From Acidobacteriota bacterium (lineage in GTDB: Bacteria; Acidobacteriota; UBA6911; JACOSC01), in the NCBI GenBank assembly GCA_016179055.1, contig JACOSC010000043.1, positions 1 through 38,307 of the forward strand: DNA of 38,307 bases, written 5' to 3'. A model generated the notes under the pieces. That model searched no databases. It was not told the DNA's origin and worked only from the letters and a program-made list of their open reading frames with translations. Positions 35,109-38,307 of the stretch are shown one piece after another. The position numbers and the translations under genes were made by a program. The number at the start of each line of letters is the position of its first letter. The stretch's first letter is position 1.

Positions 35109-36374
35109 TTACACCTTGAGCATTCTCCGGCTCATGGACTTGCCGTTTAGATTTCCAACGATGGTCATGCCCATATGCTTGCTGTCGAATATCCGGTTCG
35201 TCATCTCGTGGACCGCATTGAGCGTTACGCCTTCAATCTTGCGAATGGTTTCGTCCAGAGTAAGATGACGGCCGAAATAAATCTCCTGCTGCGCCAGATT
35301 GGACATGCGACTTGAAGTGCTTTCCAATCCCAAAACCAACGAGCCCTTGATATTGTCTTTGGAGCGGGTCACTTCCTCCGCGGTTAATTCACCGCGTTGC
35401 AGCTTGCGCAACTCCTCCATAATCAAATCCACTACGGTCGCCACCGTTTGCGAGCGGGTCCCGGCATAGATGGTCAAACAGCCACCGTCACTATACAGAC
35501 CCAGTCCGGAAAAAATTGAGTAAACCAGCCCGCGTTTTTCCCGAATATTCTGAAAGAGCCGGGAGCTTAAACTGCCGCCCAAAATATTATTGAGAACATG
35601 AGCCGGGTAACGGTCGTCCGACGTGGCCGACGGCGCGATAGTGCCAAGGCATATATGGGCCTGCTCCAACTCAACCTTGTTGCGCTTGATCATATGCGGC
35701 CGCGGAAGCGGCGGTTCCCTTAGCTGTGGTCGGGCTTGCCGAGGCGCTAGCCCGCCGAAGTAACGGCGAGCCAAGCTGGCAATTCTTTGGTGCTTAATGT
35801 GGCCAGCCGCCACGATCACCATGTTCTCAGGGGAATAGCAGCGAGAGAAACACTCGGCAATATGAGTGCGCTTAAATCGGCCAACCGTTTTCTTGGTTCC
35901 CGCAATTGGGCGTCCTAAAGGGTGATTCTTCCAGAAGTGCTCGGTGAACATTTCATGGACGAGTTCCTGGGGCGAGTCCTCAACCATGTTGATTTCTTCA
36001 AAAATCACATTCCGCTCTTTCTCGATCTCGGCTTCGGGAAAAGTGGGGTTCAAAACAATGTCCCCAAGCAGCCCGAAAGCTCTATCCAAATATTCATCGA
36101 GGACCTTCGCATAAAAGCCTACGTATTCGCGCGTGGTAAAGGCGTCTAACTGTCCACCGATGGCGTCAATAGTCGTGGCAATGGTTTCCGCCGAGCGCGT
36201 AGTGGTCCCCTTAAACAACATGTGCTCGATAAAATGGGAAATTCCATTCTCATTCGCCGACTCATGCCGGGAACCGCTCTTGATCCATACGCCGACGGCG
36301 ACGGAGCGCACGTGGGTCATCGACTCGGTAACAATTGACAACCCGTTTTTCAGTACCTCTTTCTTAATCGTCAT
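35109..36374 (-). CDS. M16 family zinc metallopeptidase
   Basis: An M16B (PqqL/mitochondrial-processing-peptidase-like) protease. The 421-residue product has the inverted zinc motif H47-F-I-E50-H51 and the distal glutamate region ERNVIFEEI (about 119-127). A second domain follows with GGSLSSRLFQNIREKRGLVY, the usual glycine/arginine-rich site. One active subunit of this length usually works as a dimer. It is transcribed away from the insertion-sequence remnant. Confidence 0.93.
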   Translation of the reverse strand: MTIKKEVLKNGLSIVTESMTHVRSVAVGVWIKSGSRHESANENGISHFIEHMLFKGTTTRSAETIATTIDAIGGQLDAFTTREYVGFYAKVLDEYLDRAFGLLGDIVLNPTFPEAEIEKERNVIFEEINMVEDSPQELVHEMFTEHFWKNHPLGRPIAGTKKTVGRFKRTHIAECFSRCYSPENMVIVAAGHIKHQRIASLARRYFGGLAPRQARPQLREPPLPRPHMIKRNKVELEQAHICLGTIAPSATSDDRYPAHVLNNILGGSLSSRLFQNIREKRGLVYSIFSGLGLYSDGGCLTIYAGTRSQTVATVVDLIMEELRKLQRGELTAEEVTRSKDNIKGSLVLGLESTSSRMSNLAQQEIYFGRHLTLDETIRKIEGVTLNAVHEMTNRIFDSKHMGMTIVGNLNGKSMSRRMLKV

Positions 36375-36556
36375 CCATACTCCTACGACCTCGATGGTTT
36401 ATGATTGGGCAAACTTCATTTCTGGGAGAGAAGAAAGCCTACTCAGAAAAAAGTCTTTAAGACCTGGCTGCGTTTGCTACTTCACCCTCCGCCAAATTGT
36501 GACGCCGCCAACATAGGCGATGATTGTAGCACATACACCTGTGAATTCCAAACAGA

Positions 36557-36621
36557 CGTATCGACTCATCTAAAATGTTACCCAAATGGACCCGGCTTTG
36601 CCGGGTCCGGGAGGGTAGCCG
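36557..36621. mobile_element. Left end of a decayed insertion sequence
   Basis: GTATCGACTCATCTAAAATG (36557-36576) looks like an insertion-sequence end, as the reverse motif GATGAGTC reappears at the transposase start (36621-36628). Between them lies a hairpin, GGACCCGGC-TTT-GCCGGGTCC (36588-36608). The right end is either beyond the window or not recognisable. Confidence 0.4.
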
Positions 36622-37898
36622 ATGAGTCAACCATGGACGAGGGACTATATGAAAGCCATCTATCTTCGGTATCGACAAGCGAAGCGGAAAGAAAAGAGCG
36701 GCCATTGAAATATGGTGTGCGCGTGGTGCGCCTTCTGCAAAGCCTCTGGGAAGCTTCAGGCTATTTGTGGTCGCGGCGGCTGAAAGCGGCGCTGCCGCTA
36801 TGGATGCCCTGGGTGCGGCGGCGCTTTAAGGTCACGGCCGAACAAGAGCGTCCCGACTTGTCGGGATGGCGATCAGCCCGGCACAGATCGATCGATCCCG
36901 ATCGAAGCGTCGGGACAGGCGGTCAAGCGCCAACTGCAAAAAAGAATCTATGGCCGTACCAAACCGGGTACACTGCTTAAGCACCAGATCCCGATCAAAA
37001 CCGATGCCTGGGATGTTTGTACGCCCGGCTATGTGGAGATCGATTTGGTTTCGCACTCGGGAGACTCGGCGCAGGGCGAGTTTGTCTACACGCGGGATGT
37101 GACCGATATCCATACGGCCTGGGTGGAGCGCCGAGCCCTCTTGGGCAAAGGCCAGTACGGCGTCTGCTCCCGACAGGTCGGGATTAGAGGCCATCAAGCA
37201 GGCGCTGCCCTTCCCGCGGCTCGGCATTGATTCCGATAATGGTTCCGAGTTCATCAATGCTCATTTACATCGTTACTGTAAAAAGCGACGCATTCAGTTT
37301 ACTCGGGGACGGCCCTACCAGAAAGATGACAATGCGCACATCGAGCAAAAAAACTGGACGCCTGTACGAAAGCTCTTGGGCTACGGGCGCTACGATACGG
37401 CGGTCCCGACTCGTCGGGACGGCGATGAATAATCTGTATCGCCATGAGCTGCGCACTTTTCAAAACTTTTTTCAACCTTCGGTCAAACTGATTAAAAAAG
37501 TCCGTATCGGTTCTCGGCTGCAGCGAGTCTATGATGCGCCGAAAACACCGTGGCCGCGGGTACTGGAATCCCAGGCGACGGATCCATTAAAAGTGGGCGG
37601 ACTCAAGGCCCTGTGTGCGCGACAAGATCCTTTTGAGCTGTCTGAGACGATCGACCGAAAATTGCAAACGCTCTCTGAAATGACTTCCTCGGTGGCGGTC
37701 TCGAAACGCGCGCGGCGGGCCTCCCCAGGGACGGTAAGCGCCACACGAGCCCGGGCAAAGACCAACGGCGTAGCCGCCGAAACCCGCGCCCGGGCGGCGG
37801 AGGCGTATCCCGATCTACACGCGGACCCGCTGGCTAAGCTACAACGGGTGTGGGAACGAGAGGTCCGTTTGGGAACCACGGGATCCGCCGAAGGCTAA
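36622..37898 (+). pseudogene. DDE transposase/integrase interrupted by four short palindromes
   Basis: The reading starts at ATG 36622 (GGAGGG upstream) with MSQPWTRDYMKAIYLRYRQA, the N-terminus of an rve-type DDE transposase, and ends at TAA 37898. The catalytic triad survives: D in VEIDLVSHSG (codon 37042), D in GIDSDNGSEF (37235) and E in NAHIEQKNW (37343). Near 36690 the frame changes with an apparent deletion of several dozen codons. Further on, four short palindromes (36851, 36896, 37168, 37404) each shift the frame; removing them restores continuous homology (for example VC-LEAIKQALPF). The gene cannot give a working enzyme by normal translation. Confidence 0.8.
36851..37419. repeat. 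Four TCCCGAC-GTCGGGA palindromes inside the transposase
   Basis: Copies lie at 36851-36866, 36896-36915, 37168-37183 and 37404-37419. Each is a 16-20-base inverted repeat TCCCGA(C/T)...(G/C)GTCGGGA with a variable centre of 2-6 bases. Net frame changes across them are +2, +2, +1 and +1 bases. They coincide with every frame change after 36850. Confidence 0.75.
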
Positions 37899-38307
37899 AG
37901 TCTCCTCTGGCGTCAGGAGGTCCCGACTAGTCGGGATGGCGAAATATTCATTACCGGCCAAAAAGAAAAAGAAGCCAAAGAAAAAAGAAAAGAATGGTGG
38001 GGGAGTGATCCCGACTTTGTCGGGACTAGGATTGCCGCGGGTGAAGCGCCCGGCGGCGTCGGGTGGAATTTTGGCACAAGCCGTTTTCCACAGGGCAAGG
38101 CCCCTTGCGTCTGGGTGTCTCCGGCGCGCGAATGGATGCGGGTAGCGATAGTCACTGACGTGCGGAACTCGGCTGCGGAGATGGACTTAGACCAGTGGTC
38201 GCGACCCGCCAGCGAAGTGGGGCCATCAGGCGGGCACCGTATAGGCGGGTGGAGTTTTCCACATTTCCACAGCCCTGCCAAAAGAAAGAAAAACTACTAC
38301 TACTAAA
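37899..38307. other. Downstream part of the insertion sequence, no gene supported
   Basis: Two more copies of the short palindrome are present (37921-37936 and 38009-38025). A lysine-rich frame (37936 onward, KKKKKPKKKEK) is purine-rich and unlike known proteins. The window ends with AAAGAAAGAAAAACTACTAC; whether this is the insertion-sequence right end is not clear. Confidence 0.4.

Noticed and set aside
37936..38145. Lysine-rich 69-codon plus-strand frame
   Set aside because: Starts at a palindrome, is driven by purine-rich low complexity and resembles no protein I recognise.

Overview
The window comes from a Gram-negative bacterium. It carries two LolA-type periplasmic lipoprotein carriers with an ABC exporter, several exported beta-propeller proteins and no archaeal features. 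Base composition is moderate, with a very GC-rich patch at the left edge. The gene order tig-clpP-clpX-lon-engB, the exported YVTN/WD40 proteins, the LolA/FtsX/LolD-type cluster and an F420 gene pair would suit an uncultivated Acidobacteriota-like or related lineage. That placement is inference only; no rRNA, tRNA or CRISPR array is visible to anchor it.

Layout. 1-860: start of a truncated minus-strand gene, then composite palindromic repeats. 862-7858 (minus): a protein-quality-control operon (trigger factor, ClpP, ClpX, Lon) followed, across a nested mobile-element insertion, by the ribosome-assembly GTPase EngB. 8425-9372: a lone carbamate kinase. 9373-10410: gene-poor, with a truncated VapC toxin remnant. 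10411-16562 (plus): three consecutive exported beta-propeller loci with 7, 14 and (ancestrally) 21 blades, the last now split inside blade 13. 16687-20100: an inositol-monophosphatase-family enzyme, a large repeat element and a sodium:solute symporter. 20331-25415: a DUF2281-type small protein, the tRNA t6A enzyme TsaD, a glycosyltransferase overlapping it tail to tail, a cold-shock protein with an unusual leader, and an acyl-CoA/thioester-reductase-like enzyme. 26168-30397 (plus): an envelope module of lipoprotein, FtsX-like permease, ATPase, small membrane protein and LolA. 30625-32237 (minus): the F420 genes npdG and cofD. 32566-36374 (minus): purB, a WalJ-type metallo-hydrolase and an M16 peptidase. 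36557-38307: a decayed insertion sequence whose transposase is broken by four short palindromes.

The most distinctive content is not in the housekeeping genes. At least two families of miniature elements recur. Family A has GTAACTGTTCA ends and occurs as full copies, one nested copy and a solo end. Family B has CTGARWTTCGATCATAAG-like ends. Both sit within a few bases of gene starts, stops or promoters (engB, lon, tsaD, the glycosyltransferase, the ABC ATPase, a 54-codon ORF). A further group of composite palindromes shares its architecture and a CCTGAAAGG core while its stem sequences differ. The other main points are the 7/14/21-blade propeller series, an intrinsic terminator between a strong promoter and the cold-shock gene, and the palindrome-interrupted transposase.
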